Positions 21,347-33,580 of a stretch of 64,000 nucleotides of DNA are shown here, piece by piece. Source of the DNA: Rhodosporidiobolus odoratus (lineage: Eukaryota; Basidiomycota; Microbotryomycetes; Sporidiobolales; Sporidiobolaceae). Within the stretch, counting starts at the first letter, position 1; the number at the start of each line of letters is the position of its first letter. The position numbers and the translations under genes were made by a program. The stretch lies in NCBI GenBank assembly GCA_034387635.1, contig JAOANU010000020.1:1-64000 (forward strand), read 5' to 3'. The notes beneath the pieces were generated by a model. It was not told where the DNA came from, searched no databases, and worked only from the letters and a program-made list of their open reading frames with translations.

Positions 21347-24300
21347 TCACTTCTTCGCCTTCTTCGCCGCCCCTCCCTCTCCGTTCGTCGCATCCGCCTT
21401 CCTCTTCCCCTTGGCAGCTGACGGTGCGGGAGAAGCTCCATCGCTACCTCCGGTGGCCGCGGCTGACTTGCGACCGCGACGAGCTTTGGGCTGGCCGTCC
21501 TCGTTGGTGTCCATACCAGCTTCTTTGCCGACGAGCTCGACGAGGGTCTTGCAACGACGGGCGATTTCGGCTGGAGTGCGGGACTGCACAGTAGGGAAGG
21601 GAAGAGAAAGGGTCAGTGGTGAGCGGGAAAACAACGCAAAGGAGGCGCACCTTCATGAACCAATCAAAGCGGAATGCTGGCCACTCGTTGATATCCCGCT
21701 TGATGCGCTCATACGTGTCGTCCTTGCCGATGCCATACTTGGCCAATTCAACGAGAAGGAACCGGTCCTCGTCTTCCGAGTACGACTTGCCCTTGGTCTG
21801 GTTTGCGTAAACGATCTTGAGCTGCTGAAGAGGGTATTGAACCTCGGCGACTTTTTTCTGAATCAGGTCGGTGAGCTTGTCTTCCTTGCCGCGCTTGCTT
21901 TCCGCCCGCTTGACCTTTTCGAGGATGCGCTCGTGTTCTACGGAAAAGGCGCGCCTTGTCAATTGGTGCACATGGTAAGAGACGGAAAGTGGGCTGAGCC
22001 GTACCTTCGACCTCCTGATAACGCTCCCAGAAAACCTCACTGTACTCCTTGATCTCGGCGACCGTCTTTGACGGAATCTCGCGCTGAATCCCCTCAAAGT
22101 CGTCGCTGCACAGACACGTTTGAGGTGTCAGTTGCACTCGACAGGAGTCCAGAGACGGAAAGAGACAGGAGAAAGATAACGCACCGACCGTAAATCTCCA
22201 TCCCCCTGACAAAGCCTTGAAACTCCCTCTTGATCCAATTCGAAAACCCAAGGTCCTTCAACTCTTCCTTCTCCTTCTGTTCCTCCTCCGTCAACTCGAC
22301 CGCATTGTCAATCGCCTCCTGTTCGGTCTGACGTTCGGCTTCGAGTTCTTCGGCAGACATTTTCGGGTCGACTCGAAGTTCGGCCGCGAGGTTTTTGGTT
22401 TTCTACGGAAAAGTTCGGGAAAGGGGGACCCGCACAGCATCAGCGATTGCGGACGTGGAAGAAGAACTCCAGAACGAAAAGACGCACCTTGTGCCACAGC
22501 AACTCCTTCTCATGCAAATCCTGGAACTCTTGCGGCAAAAACTTGAAGTCGTCGGCGGCTGCCCTCCTCGGACCCCTAGGCCTTCTCGGACCCACCGCCC
22601 TCGATCCCGGCATGTTCGCCTTGTAATACCCATCAACCGAGTAGGTACTGGTAACCTTCCTCTCCCTCTTCGTCGGTTCAATCCAAAGCATCCCTGCACC
22701 GCCGAGTTTCTTACGTCCACCGTATTCTTCTCCTTCCCATTGAGTCGTGGTCTGACCACCGCCCTGGGCGTTGAAGATCTGAAGCTGATCAAAGTTGAGC
22801 GAGGCGAATTTGCTGTTCAGTTCCTGAGTCTTGGCTTGACCGCGGTTGATGATCTCTTCAATGTCGTCGTCGACGTTCATCTGGATAGAAGAGTCGATAA
22901 TCTTGTCGGCACCGTGCTGAATCATCTCGACGAGGTCGTCCTTGCCAGGCGCTGGTGTCGGAAGAAAGAGTGTCAGCTACTGATCTCAGCCAAAACCCAA
23001 AGCGGAAGAGTGTTAGACACACCCTTGATAGCCTGTTGCGCCCTCCCCTGCTGAATGACCAACTGATCCAACCTCAACTTCTGCGCCGCCCTCTCGAGCA
23101 CCTTCTCCTCGACCGCGTTCTCAGTAACGAACCGGTAAACGTAGACCTGCTTCGTCTGACCGATACGGTGAGCGCGGTCCATGGCTTGAAGATCGGCTTG
23201 CGGGTTCCTGCAAGTATTCGTCAAGAGCAGGAGCACGAGAGGGAGAAACAGACAAAGAGGAAGACCGTGTCAGCTAATGCTCGACCGATCAGAAGGCGAG
23301 CAAGGGTACAGGCACAGAGGGCACGTACCAGTCCGAGTCGTACAGCACGACAATGTCGGCGGAGACGAGGTTGATACCGAGACCACCGGCGCGGGTCGTG
23401 AGGAGGAAGATGAATTTTTCGGATCCGGGTACGTTGTAGGCGTCGATCTGCTCCATGCGGTCTTCGTGTGCCGTGCCTCCATCGAGTCGGCAATACTCTG
23501 CACGGGGGTATAACGTAAAGATAGATAGGAAATAATACCGAAAAGTCAGCTGTCCGTGCGGGTAGTTCCGAACCATTCCTCTTCTCATCAAACAATCACG
23601 AGTGAGAATAGAGACGCACGGTATTCCCTAAACAAACAAAAGTCCTCCAAAATATCCAATACTCGACTCATCTGCGAAAAGATAAGTACTCGACTACCCT
23701 TGGCCTTCATGTTCTTGAGCAACTTGTCAAGAACGACCATCTTGCCCGCGGCTTCGACGAGGTGTTCATCCGTTGTGAAGGGGGGACCGGGTTCGGCACC
23801 GTCGAAGAGGTAGGGGTGGTTGCAGCATTTCTGTCGCGTCGCGAGAAAAAGAGAAACCAGGTCAGTCCGTCTCGGCAAGCGCCCGGGGGCCGAGAAGAGG
23901 CCCACCGAGGCAGAGAAAGGCACAAGGCATGGACGCGCAGAGATGATCAAGGTAGAGGACGACTCACCCTCAACTGCATGACAATATTCTGCAACCTAGT
24001 CTTGCCCTCCTTCTTACCACTAACCCCATTAACGGCATCAATATCCTTCTCCAAAATCATCTTGTACCACTTCCTCTGCAACTCGGTCATCCCAACATAA
24101 ACGTTGATCTCCTTCTTGGGCAACAAACTCTTTTCAACGTCCATCTTGACGCGACGTAAGAGGAAGGGACGCAGGACGGCGTGCAGTTGCTTGACCACGT
24201 TATTGGAGGATTCGTCTTCGGCGGCTTGAGCGGCAGCGGCGGGTTGTTCGGTGGAGGGTTCGATGGCGTCGGTGGCAGCTTCGCCCTCTTCAGTCTTGGG

Positions 24301-26165
24301 CGCTTGACGGGCGAACCAGGCATCGAAATCGGCAACGTCGGAGAAGACATCGGGGAGGAGGAAGCTGCGCGTGAAGCAGTCGTGCGAATCAGCCTCGTTG
24401 CGCCCAAGCGACGCCGGGAGGGGAGGGAGAATCAGGAGGGAAAGCCAACGCACTTGAGCAACGCCCACAGCTCATGCAAGTTGTTCTGCAGCGGTGTTCC
24501 GGTGATGAGAAGCCTTCCGCGTGAGTCGAAGACCCTGACAATCTGCGAGAGCATCGAGTCGACGTTCTTGATGCGGTGCGCCTCGTCGATGACGATGTAC
24601 TCCCAGACGACCTTCTTCAGGGCCGACTTCTCACGAAGAACAATTTCGTAGGAGGAGAGGCAGATGTTGAAGTCTGCCGGGAGGATGCGGTTTTGAATGA
24701 GATCGGCCTGGAGGATGAGGGAGAGATCAGCTGTCAGAAGCTGTATGGACCCTGTCGAACGCTTGCAGCTTTAGCCAGCCGCCCCATTCAAGCACGGGAG
24801 GGCGGCGAGCGAAATGTAGCGACACCGCAAAGGGGACTAGGAAGACAACGCACCCTCTCCTCCTTACTCCCCTTCAGCACAACCGTCTGGAAGCCCGGAA
24901 CCCACCTATCGATCTCCCTCGCCCAGTTGTCAAGCGTACTCTTAGGCACAACGATGAGATGCGGTCCAGGGATGTCGCGAATAAACTTGAGGTAACCGAG
25001 GAAGGAGATCGTTTGAAGCGTTTTGCCGAGGCCCTGTACATAGGTTGAAATGGCTCGAGTGTCAGAACCTTCCTGCAATATCGGCACTACCGCACCCGTA
25101 CGGCATGCAGGGTACAGGAGGTCACGCCGGAAAGAATGAACGTACCATCTCATCTGCAAGAATACCGTTGATGCCGTTGAAGTGAAGACCGCACATCCAG
25201 TTCAAACCCTGAATTTGGTACTCGCGCATCTGACCGCCCTTGACGACTGTACCGGAGGCAGTGAAGCGCATAAGTAAATCTGCTCTGAAGACCAGGCGAG
25301 CCTAGGGAGCGAGAACAAAGAACGAAAAGAGGAAGGAATTTGACGGGACAAGTGAAAAGAACGCACACGCTGGACTCTCGGTGAACATGAACGGCCCATC
25401 GTCCTCCTCCTCCTTGATCAACTCACTATCCTCTTCCTTCTCGCTCTTCCTTCCCCTCGCGCCCTCTCCCGCACTCCGCTTCTTTCCCCTCCCCTTCTTT
25501 CCCGCATTCTCCGCCTCGGCCAGCAGAGCCGCAAAGGACGGATCTCGCTCAGCTTTGAGGTCGCAGAAGTGTTTGAAGAGGTCGGTTTGACCGAGGAGGT
25601 AGGTGAAACGTTTGATGCTGTCGGAGGATTTCAGGGTGCTTTGGGTGGCGCGACGAGAAGCAAGCTGCGCGGAAAGCGAGACCGGCGAGAAAAATGTAAA
25701 CAGGCGTTCATGTGTGCGTTGCAGGCGGGGTAGGGGAAGTCGAGAGAGTAAATAGACATACCTGGTCATCGTTCCTCTTCTTGGCCTCCTTCTTCAACGC
25801 CGCCTTTCCCATCGCCTTAGGCGACCCGTGCATGGAAGCGTCTCCGTCGGAATCGACCTGATCTTGTTCTTCCTCCTCTTCAGGTTCTTCCTCCTCCTCC
25901 TCCTCCTCCTGTTCCTCTTCTGTCGGAGGAGCGTCGGCAGTGGTAGAAGGAGCTGCGGAGGGGAGGCGACTGATTTCGTTTGAGGCGGGGATGTAGTCGC
26001 TCAAGGGGGTTTGAGCCTCTGTAGGGGCTGAAGTGGAGGTAGACTGCAGGATAAAGTGGAAGAGGAAGTGACAGTCAGTTATAAGTCGTCGTTTGAGGGT
26101 GATGCACGGGTGCGCGCGTCTATTCGAGTGGTGTGCATGTGAGGACAAGGATTGCTTACCGCCAT
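21347..26165 (-). CDS. ISW2: ISWI-type chromatin-remodelling ATPase
   Basis: ISWI enzymes slide and space nucleosomes using ATP. Fifteen exons join in frame: 26165-26160 (ATG GCG only), 26043-25762, 25664-25367, 25246-25146, 25033-24854, 24707-24454, 24364-23968, 23830-23620, 23497-23329, 23207-23023, 22951-22488, 22402-22185, 22105-22005, 21937-21651 and 21583-21347, giving 1129 aa. In order: an acidic N-terminus; [15 protein letters not shown] (ISWI N-terminal region); Walker A in ILADEMGLGKT (about 225-234); DEAH at 330-333; [39 protein letters not shown] of helicase motif VI; then HAND-SANT-SLIDE (about 850-1050) with [14 protein letters not shown] and [13 protein letters not shown] segments. 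The C-terminus is basic and ends KKAKK. Whether it corresponds to Isw1 or Isw2 of budding yeast is not resolved; the symbol marks the family. Confidence 0.95.
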
Positions 26166-26607
26166 TAGTTGAGCGTGAGATGGAATCAACTTGAAGTTGA
26201 AACGCGTCTGGTTGAAGAGTTCAAAGTCGAGTATAAACCTCGTTTCGAGTGTCGTGACGAGTCGCGCGGGTCCTATCAGTCGCGTAATATGCCGTCCGAA
26301 GTAGTCTTAACCCTGATCGAGGCGAGACAAGAGCTGCGAGGTTAACTGGGGTGAGAGGAGCACTCAAAACTCGACATATTACATTTGATCATTTCCTGTT
26401 AAGCATTACAGACATTACATTTGCTCCCAATTCAACTTGCGAAGGTCACCCACAACTCGAAACTCAACACATGCACAACAGAACAGAACAGCCGACTATG
26501 CTACTACGGTGAAAGGGAGTAACTCTGAACAATGAATATACACCATAGGAGGTGAAGAAGGGGGGAGAATGAGAGGGAAACAACCCTCGAAACAACAACT
26601 CGTCCTC
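26166..26607. other. Spacer upstream of ISWI
   Basis: 442 bases between the ISWI start and the stop of the Nvj2-like gene. It holds the ISWI promoter and the 3' region of the next gene. An AT-richer part lies at 26370-26420. No gene is seen. Confidence 0.5.
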
Positions 26608-29600
26608 CTACTCCATTGATCCCCGGTCCAGCTCAGACCCATCCTCCTGCACCGCGTCAGCTGTAGCGCGTGCGACCGCATGCACTTGTCCAGTCACGTG
26701 CGTCCCTTCGGGTCCAGTCACGTGCGCCCCTTCGGGCCCCGATTCCTCTCGACCGCCTTTCGTCCCAATCCCAACCTCTCCAACCTCTCCAACCTCTCCA
26801 ACCTCCCCCTCTCCAACCTCCCCCTCTCCCGCTCCTTCAACAGCCGACTTAAAGTCAGCCCCACCCCGACTACTCTGCTCACCCTCCCCTTGAGCGGCTA
26901 GACCAGAATCCGCAAGCGATGGCGTTCCTCGCGCTGCTGGTGACGGTGAATTTGTCGGGAGAGCGGACTCGGCCCTATCGTCGACCGGACCCTGGTTGGA
27001 AGGGTCGCCTTCGGTTGTAGGCGCAGGTGCAGGTGCAGGAGCACGATCGCCCGAGCCGGTCGAGGTGGAAGTCGAAGTGGAAGGACTGATCGCTGCTTCA
27101 GCAGGAGGCCGAGGCTGGAGTAGTGTCGACGACTCGTTCTCCGTCGGCACCGGGGTTGGCGAAGTCGGCGTCTCGCCACCGCCTAAATGATCCCCCTTCA
27201 CCCTTTCCCTCTCCCTCTCCCTCCCACTCCCTGCTAATCCAGGAATGGCCATCATGTTCGCCCTTTTGTATCCTCCTCCTCCTCCTCCTCCTCCTCCCTC
27301 CCCCTGCTCTCGACTCGGACCCGTTCTCGATCCCGAGATAGACGAAAATGACGAGGAGGAAACCGATTTTGGGACTCGACTAGGCAACGGGGCAGTGGCG
27401 ATTGAGGGAGTTAGCGAAGTCGAAGGAGAAGCGGCGGGGGGATGGAACGCTGCATTTGGTGAAGAAGACAAGAGACTGCTAGCGGTTGTGCCGCTGTTGC
27501 TGCTGAAAGAGGGAGAAGGGGAGTGCTGACGTCCTTGCTTTTGGCTTGACGCGACGGCCACGGCGGACGAAGGAGAATACGAAAGGGAGGACGACCGGCT
27601 TTGCCTCGGCGTAGTCCTACTCGTCGCACTTCTCCCCTCTTCTCTCGCCCCTTCCGCATCAATTCGTCCTCCACCAACCCCAGTCCCAGTACCCGTGCTG
27701 CCCCCCAACCCACCCACCGCGCTCGAATTCGAATCGGAACTCGAATTCTTTCCTCCCCATAACTTCCCCAACCTCTCCTTAGCCTCCTTAACCCCCGCCG
27801 CAATCGCCTCTTTATCACCAGCTTTCGAACGCCAAGAGGCGAGAAGACCGGCCGGGGAGGTAGAAGTTGAAGATGAGGTTCCGTGGAAGGGTTGACGGTG
27901 AGAGTGAGAATGAGAGTGAGAGTGGGAATCGACGGAGGCGGAAGGCGTGTGACGACGTGCTGGTAGAGCGTGAGGAGGGGGAAATGGTGGGGCAGAAAGG
28001 AGGTTCAATGAGGAGACGGAAGAGGGCGATGAAAAGACCAGAGGAGGCGGAGGCGGAGGGAGAGATTTTCCAGTCTCTGCAGGATGTGATAAGAGAGAAG
28101 ATGTTCTAGGCGGAGTAGGCGAGGGGAGAACTGAGGGTTGAGATGAACCGGTCGGGGTCGGGGCTTCTTCTTCGAGATCGTCACCACCTTCTTCGAGTTC
28201 GGCGTCTTCGACCGTAGTCGGAAGGGTGTGAGACGAGATTGAAGAAAGGGACGACGCAGACGACATGGACGAGGCGGACCTCGATAACCGAGACGAAGTA
28301 CCCTCGACCGCCTCCGCAAGGGGACCGATGTCCATCGCCTTACCGGCAGTTGCTCGAGTAGGTTCATGGAGCGGTAAAGGTTTCTCCTGCTTACCGTGGT
28401 CCCTCTCCTCCCTCTCAACTTCCTCCCTCCTATCCCTCTCCCTACTTTCCGCCCTCTTTTCAAGAACCTCCCTCAATTTCCTCGCGCTCACCTCTTCCTT
28501 CTCCTTCCCATCATCAAGTACAGGCGGACCGGACTGCGTCCTCGCAGGCGTAGGCGATGTCGGTGTAGGCGAAGTTACAGCCGACGAAGACGAGGGATTC
28601 TGGGAAAGGGAAGACGACCTTGACGTCGATGTGGAGAACCAGCTCTTCTTCTTGCCCGTTCCGACTTCTTCTGCCGGTTCTTGGGAGCTCGCCGCCAACC
28701 CAGAAACGGGAGCCGAGGAAGGGGCGGTTCCGTGCCCCCTGGATTCGCGCCAGCTCGCTATCGAAGCGGAAAGCCCGGCTAAGCCGGTTGAGACGGCGGA
28801 AGTCGATGAGGACGAGGACGAGGTTGTCGGAGGCGTAGGTTTGGTTTCTGGCTGTGAGGGAATGCGGGAGAGCAGTGTATCGGCGGTCTGATTGCTCGAG
28901 AGGTCGGTTGTTGGGGCGAGATGAGCCCTCGACTTGCGCTTCCTTACCCCATTTTGAACCTCCTGCTCGATCTCCTTGTCTCCACCCTTTTCTGGAAGCG
29001 CATCACCCGGTCCAACTGGCTGATCCTCCTCCATCTTCTCCCTCAAATCCTCTTCATCCCCCTCGCTGGCTGCTTCTTTCCCTCCACCTCCACCTCCACC
29101 TCCCTCAGCGGTTGTAGGCGTCGTCTCTTCCGCCTCCTTCCGCAAACAATCTCCATAGATCCCACCGCGGATGTCGAAAGGTCGGGTGTCGAAGAAGGAG
29201 AGGTCGTCCATGTGAGGGAGGACAAGGGAGTCGGCGATCTGTCGAAGGGTCGCGGTAGCGAAAGGAATGTACATGAGACGAGGTCAGATTACGCCCCCGA
29301 GCTTGACGCGGAAGGAATGAAGCTCGAAAGGGAAAGGGACGGGAAAGGCAGAATCGCATGGGCAAATAGAAACGGGAGGAAAACGCACCAGTTCTCGTAT
29401 CTTGGAATCGATAGGTCCAGTTACCAAGCTCCATTTGATCTGTCTCGCGCTGACGACCGGTTCGATATCGATTTTGAGCTAGTGTAGTCGAGCGCGAGGA
29501 GCAAGAAAGGAGAGGTGAACGAGAAGAGGTGGACGATGTAGAAGAAGGGGAAAATCGAGGCCAAGGTCAGCCTGGCTGGAGGGTAGAAAAGGATGTGTAG

Positions 29601-30996
29601 GGAACGAGCCCGCGCACCTTTGGCATCTGAGTGAACCCGAACCATACCCTCCCACTGGGCGGTTTCTTCATCTTGACCAGCAGAGTCCCTTCCAACTCCC
29701 TCAGCACGACCGCCAGAACCAACCTAACCGAGTAAGGTTTGAATCGACTTCCCAAACTGACAGTCGCAACCGTTTCGATGGTGACTCGAACGGCACCGAC
29801 GAAATCGACGTGAACTTCCATCGAGGCATCGCCTTCCGTAGTAAGTTCTTTGAGCATGGGTTTAGAGAACAAAGGGACCGAAGATCCAACGTTCACCTCT
29901 TTGACCTTGACTTCGCTCAACAAACTGGGCAGCTTGACTCGTTTGAGTTTCCGTACCAATCTGCCGGTGAGGTAATTCTCGAGGGTTGAAGTGCGATAGA
30001 CGGCGAGGAAGACTCGACCGAGGAGGGCGTTGAACCATCGCATAGGGAGGAGATCGGCGGAAGCGTCGATTCTGTCTATGAGGTGGGCCATGTCGGTTGG
30101 GGAAAAGAGCGAGGTAATTTTGGAGTGTTGGGTGGAGAAAGTGGGCGAAGGGAGCTGGGAGGCGAGGACGAGCGAGTGGTACCTGTAGGTAGATAGCATG
30201 GAACACCGTTGGAGAAGAGGTTGGAGAGTGAGTACCAGGCATGGATGAATCGTGGTGGCAGGACGCGAGGACGGCAGGATAGTGTAGTCGGCAAGGTCAC
30301 GCGGAAAAGTCAGTCTAGGACTATGATAGTGGGAGGGTCGAGCTGCTCTCGATTAGAGGGAAAGTCGACGAACCAATCTTCCTTGTCCGACTGCACCTGC
30401 ACGAATATAAACCAGGGCAATTCCTCCTCTTCTTCTCCTTTTCCTTCCACTCCCTTTTCCTCTTTCGGCTTTAACCTGATCGCCGTCCTCTTGACAAACA
30501 GCTCCCCATCACTATTCCCCTCTGGCCAAATCCCGGCCTCAAACCTCCCCAGATCCACTGCCGCCCAACACTCAGCCATCTCCTGCCCTTCATACAAAAA
30601 CAGCGTCGATTGTTTCAGCACGACGTAGAACTTGTCCTTTGGCTTTGACCGACGTGGGTCTCGAGATCGGTTGTCGAGGAAGGAACGATAGCCTGAGGCT
30701 AGCATACTGACGTAGGTTCCATCGGTTTCCGGTTTTTGCGCCTCGTAGGTTCTTCGGACTGTCAGCCAGCCGGCGCGGTAGACAGTAATTGGTTCCGCAT
30801 CGTCGATTTCGATGGTTGCTGCGTCGTCAAGGGAAGCGGATGGCGGTTTTGCAGTCGGGGGTATGCCGGTCTTGTCGGGAACGGAAACGATGGAGGAGGT
30901 GTAGAAGAGGAACGCGAGGAAGGCGGCAGCGCAGAAGGGAAGAAAGGTGATACCGCCGAGGACGTAAGTGAACAGCAGAGCTGCGAGGGACACCAT
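26608..30996 (-). CDS. NVJ2: Nvj2/TEX2-like protein: membrane anchor, PH and SMP lipid-transfer domains
   Basis: Exons 30996-30374, 30182-29618, 29478-29389 and 29238-26608 join in phase, 1302 aa. An N-terminal hydrophobic anchor (VSLAALLFTYVLGG, residues about 2-34) is followed by a PH-like region (VYRAGWLTVRRTYE, KFYVVLKQSTLFLYEG). Joining EDW to YHSLVLAS across a 191-nt intron restores the usual PH-SMP linker. The SMP part has WFNALLGRVFLAVYRT, VDFVGAVRVTIETVA and IADSLVLPHMDDL. Family members sit at ER-vacuole or ER-Golgi contact sites and carry lipids such as ceramide. The last exon adds about 830 residues of Ser/Pro-rich and acidic disordered tail, far longer than in budding yeast. A CTAAC branch and CAG just before the ATG suggest a 5' UTR intron (donor near 31268). 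Confidence 0.85.
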
Positions 30997-32117
30997 CTGC
31001 ACAGGGTTAGAGGGTTAGCGTCCACGCGTAAGGGAAAGAAAAGCCTGTGGAGAGTCGGCGAGTGGGCGGGAGGCGGGTATTCAGCGAGTTCCGCCATCGC
31101 CCGCATTGGCGTCTGGTCTCTCAGGCGTGTGAGTACGACATCCTTGGGACAGCGAAGAGAGTCCTTCAGAACCTCGTCATGCTTATTCCCTCGTGCTGGG
31201 TTCGCTGCCCTCCTTTTCCTCGCCCAGACGCCAGACTCCACAGATTGCTCGAGAGAACCTTTACGCACCGTAGTGCCCTATCTTTTGACCTGCAAGCTGT
31301 TGTATTGATGGGAGTCGGGGACGAGGTGGGGCGTTGGATGACGGTCGAGACAGAGGACGAAGCGGCGACAGAGCGTGTTGTGTCGGGAGGGCGGTCAGTG
31401 AGTCAGTGGCAGTGGCCTGTCTGTAGCTCCTGAAGCCGGATATCTTGCTAGTTCGAGCGAAGTGTGACGACGCGACGATGCGACCTCGGAAGGGAAAACT
31501 TGAAGATGCTCTTCCTCGTGAAGCATACCCTCGCTGACGTCAAGACTACACTGGTGTACCAGATAACGTGCTACCTCCTGTTTGATAACCGCTACAGCCC
31601 GCCCGGTGACGATCGAGCAGACTTGGGAAAGTAAGTTTCTCTTCCGCTTCTCCTCCCCCTCATGTTCCATCAACGGCGTCGCTGACTGTTGCGCCGGTTG
31701 GGCAACGAGCTGTAAGTCCGCATCGGCTATCGCTGTCCTGCCGGATGTCGCCGGAGTCGAGGCTGGGCTTCTCCGCCTCATACCGCATTCAAGCGAGCCT
31801 CGTCAAGCGTGGCATAGTATGCCTGTCGCCAACCTGTAGTCCGGGGCCAGGCAGCTGGTCAGCTGATTGGATGCCGTACTGCTCGCCGAACCGGTCTCGT
31901 TCCGTACGGTCCAGCCTATGCGCACCGCCGCTACACTAAGCATGTTTATCTCACCTTTCCGACCCGACCGTCAGCTCTCCCTCTGTCCGCTTGCTCTTGC
32001 TCCTCTCCCTCGATTGCAATTCTCGCTCAGTATTACTGCAGGAACCACTCACGGACGTCGACGCGCCTCCGCGACCAATATTTCTCGACGCCGCCGTTCC
32101 AAGATCCCAAACTTAGC
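30997..32117. other. Spacer with probable 5' UTR intron of the Nvj2-like gene
   Basis: A likely 5' UTR intron runs from about 31268 (GTGCGTAAAG on the minus strand) down to 30997 (CTAACCCTGTGCAG). The rest has short open frames on both strands without motifs. It also contains the upstream region of the plus-strand gene at 32118. Confidence 0.5.
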
Positions 32118-33207
32118 ATGTCCAACTTCCCTCCCATCCCTGCCGACGTAACGCCACAAGCCGATCCCGCTCAACTGGAGCTGTTCCTCAACACCCCATC
32201 CCCGCACCACGTCTTCCACCCCTACTGTCAACCCTACGGCGTCGCTGATTGTGTCCCCCATGCTTCCGAAAACTCGATACCACCCTGCAATTTGGCATTG
32301 GAGCACTACTTACAGATACTTCGCCCGCACACATGGGACGTCCTGACGGCTGACGGCGAGCAGGATCAGCGGCAATCTGCCTTGTTAGAAGGATTGGATC
32401 GGAGGTATCGCTTCGAGGCTGTACTGTCGGTAGGGGAAGAGGGTGCCAGCTGGATTACCCAGCTTGATGAGAACAGTCGAGCAGTTTGGCGACGGCAACA
32501 AGCGCGCTGGGCGCGCCTGTTCGGTCCGTTGCTTCTTGCCCTACATTTCCTTCTTCCCTTTCTTCCGTCCTTGTCCTGGTCCCCGTGGCGATTGCACCGC
32601 TGACTGAGGAATTACTTACAGCTGTCTACGCTGTTTGACGAACCTGCATCGAATGGGACAGACATGCCCTGCTTATTATTGCGAGTGCCGCCGGCGAGGC
32701 AAACAAGTTTGAGATGTTGAGCGACAATGACGTTGTCCTCCTTAATCTGCCTGCGCCTAAACGGCAGTCCCCTCTTCCTGCAGCAGTTGGTAGTGGTACG
32801 TTATGCTGTCTTTTGTTTGCATTATCTGTGCCCTAATACCCCTCGAAGCCTACTAATCGTTCTCACCCTCGTGTCTAGTTTGGCCGTTCCAACTTCCCCC
32901 TCCCACCAGTCCTGACACTCCAACCGTCCGCCTCTATCCCACTTCCCCTCTTGACATCACCCGGTCCCTCCTATCGACATTCTTCACAGGAATCCCCTAC
33001 CCCGACCGTACAACCTTTTAACTCCCTTACCCCGTTACAGTCGAGTCGAACACGGCTCATGATGTCCTGGCCGCAAAGAGAGCACAGGGCGCTGACGAGC
33101 CACCTATGTATTCGAGTCAGGATCCATTGGGGTTGCCTTCCTATGATGGGGTTGTTCAACAACCGGCAAATTCATCTATGTCTCCACCTGCTGAGGGACA
33201 AGCCTGA
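32118..33207 (+). pseudogene. Unrecognised four-exon gene with one in-frame TGA
   Basis: Exons 32118-32523, 32622-32795, 32879-33007 and 33041-33207 keep phase at each junction and end at TGA 33205-33207 (291 codons). The first exon reads MSNFPPIPADVTPQADPAQL; later parts include KFEMLSDNDVVLLNLPAPK and LDITRSLLSTFFTGIPYPD. Codon usage and frame continuity look coding. TGA at 32636-32638 interrupts the second exon five codons after its start, between AVYAV and RTCIEWD. A good branch point (TACTAAT) precedes exon 3. The last intron would be only 33 nt. I do not recognise the family. It is either a young pseudogene, a readthrough gene or a base error. Confidence 0.5.
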
Positions 33208-33580
33208 CTCCTCTCTTCCATTGCGTGTTGCGCTCTTTGGCTGCCGGGTCTGTATAGGGTAGCCCTGTGGTACTCTCCTTGACAAGCTTGTCGTGTATTC
33301 GGTGTAGCTGCAACTGGGCAATGCACATATGTAAGCTTGACCTTCTCAATTTCGATGGTGTCACTCCATTGCTTAACAACGCTTGTACGGGCTGACAATG
33401 ATCGACCAACAGGTCTGAATACTACGAGACTTGTTCCTTCTCAGCTTAGCGAGATCCGCCAAATCGTCGGCCGACAGCGTGGGTTCTCACCTTACCTTCC
33501 TGTCACTGACTGAATATGGTACATCAGATTGCATCTACAGCCAACCGCTCTCTCCTGAGACATCTCAACTTCATCGTACC
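33208..33580. other. Spacer with 3' flank shared by the tandem family
   Basis: About 370 bases between two convergent genes. A CTTGACCTTCTCAA motif at about 33337 recurs at a similar distance below other members of the family (near 35190, 37323 and 38750). Confidence 0.45.
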
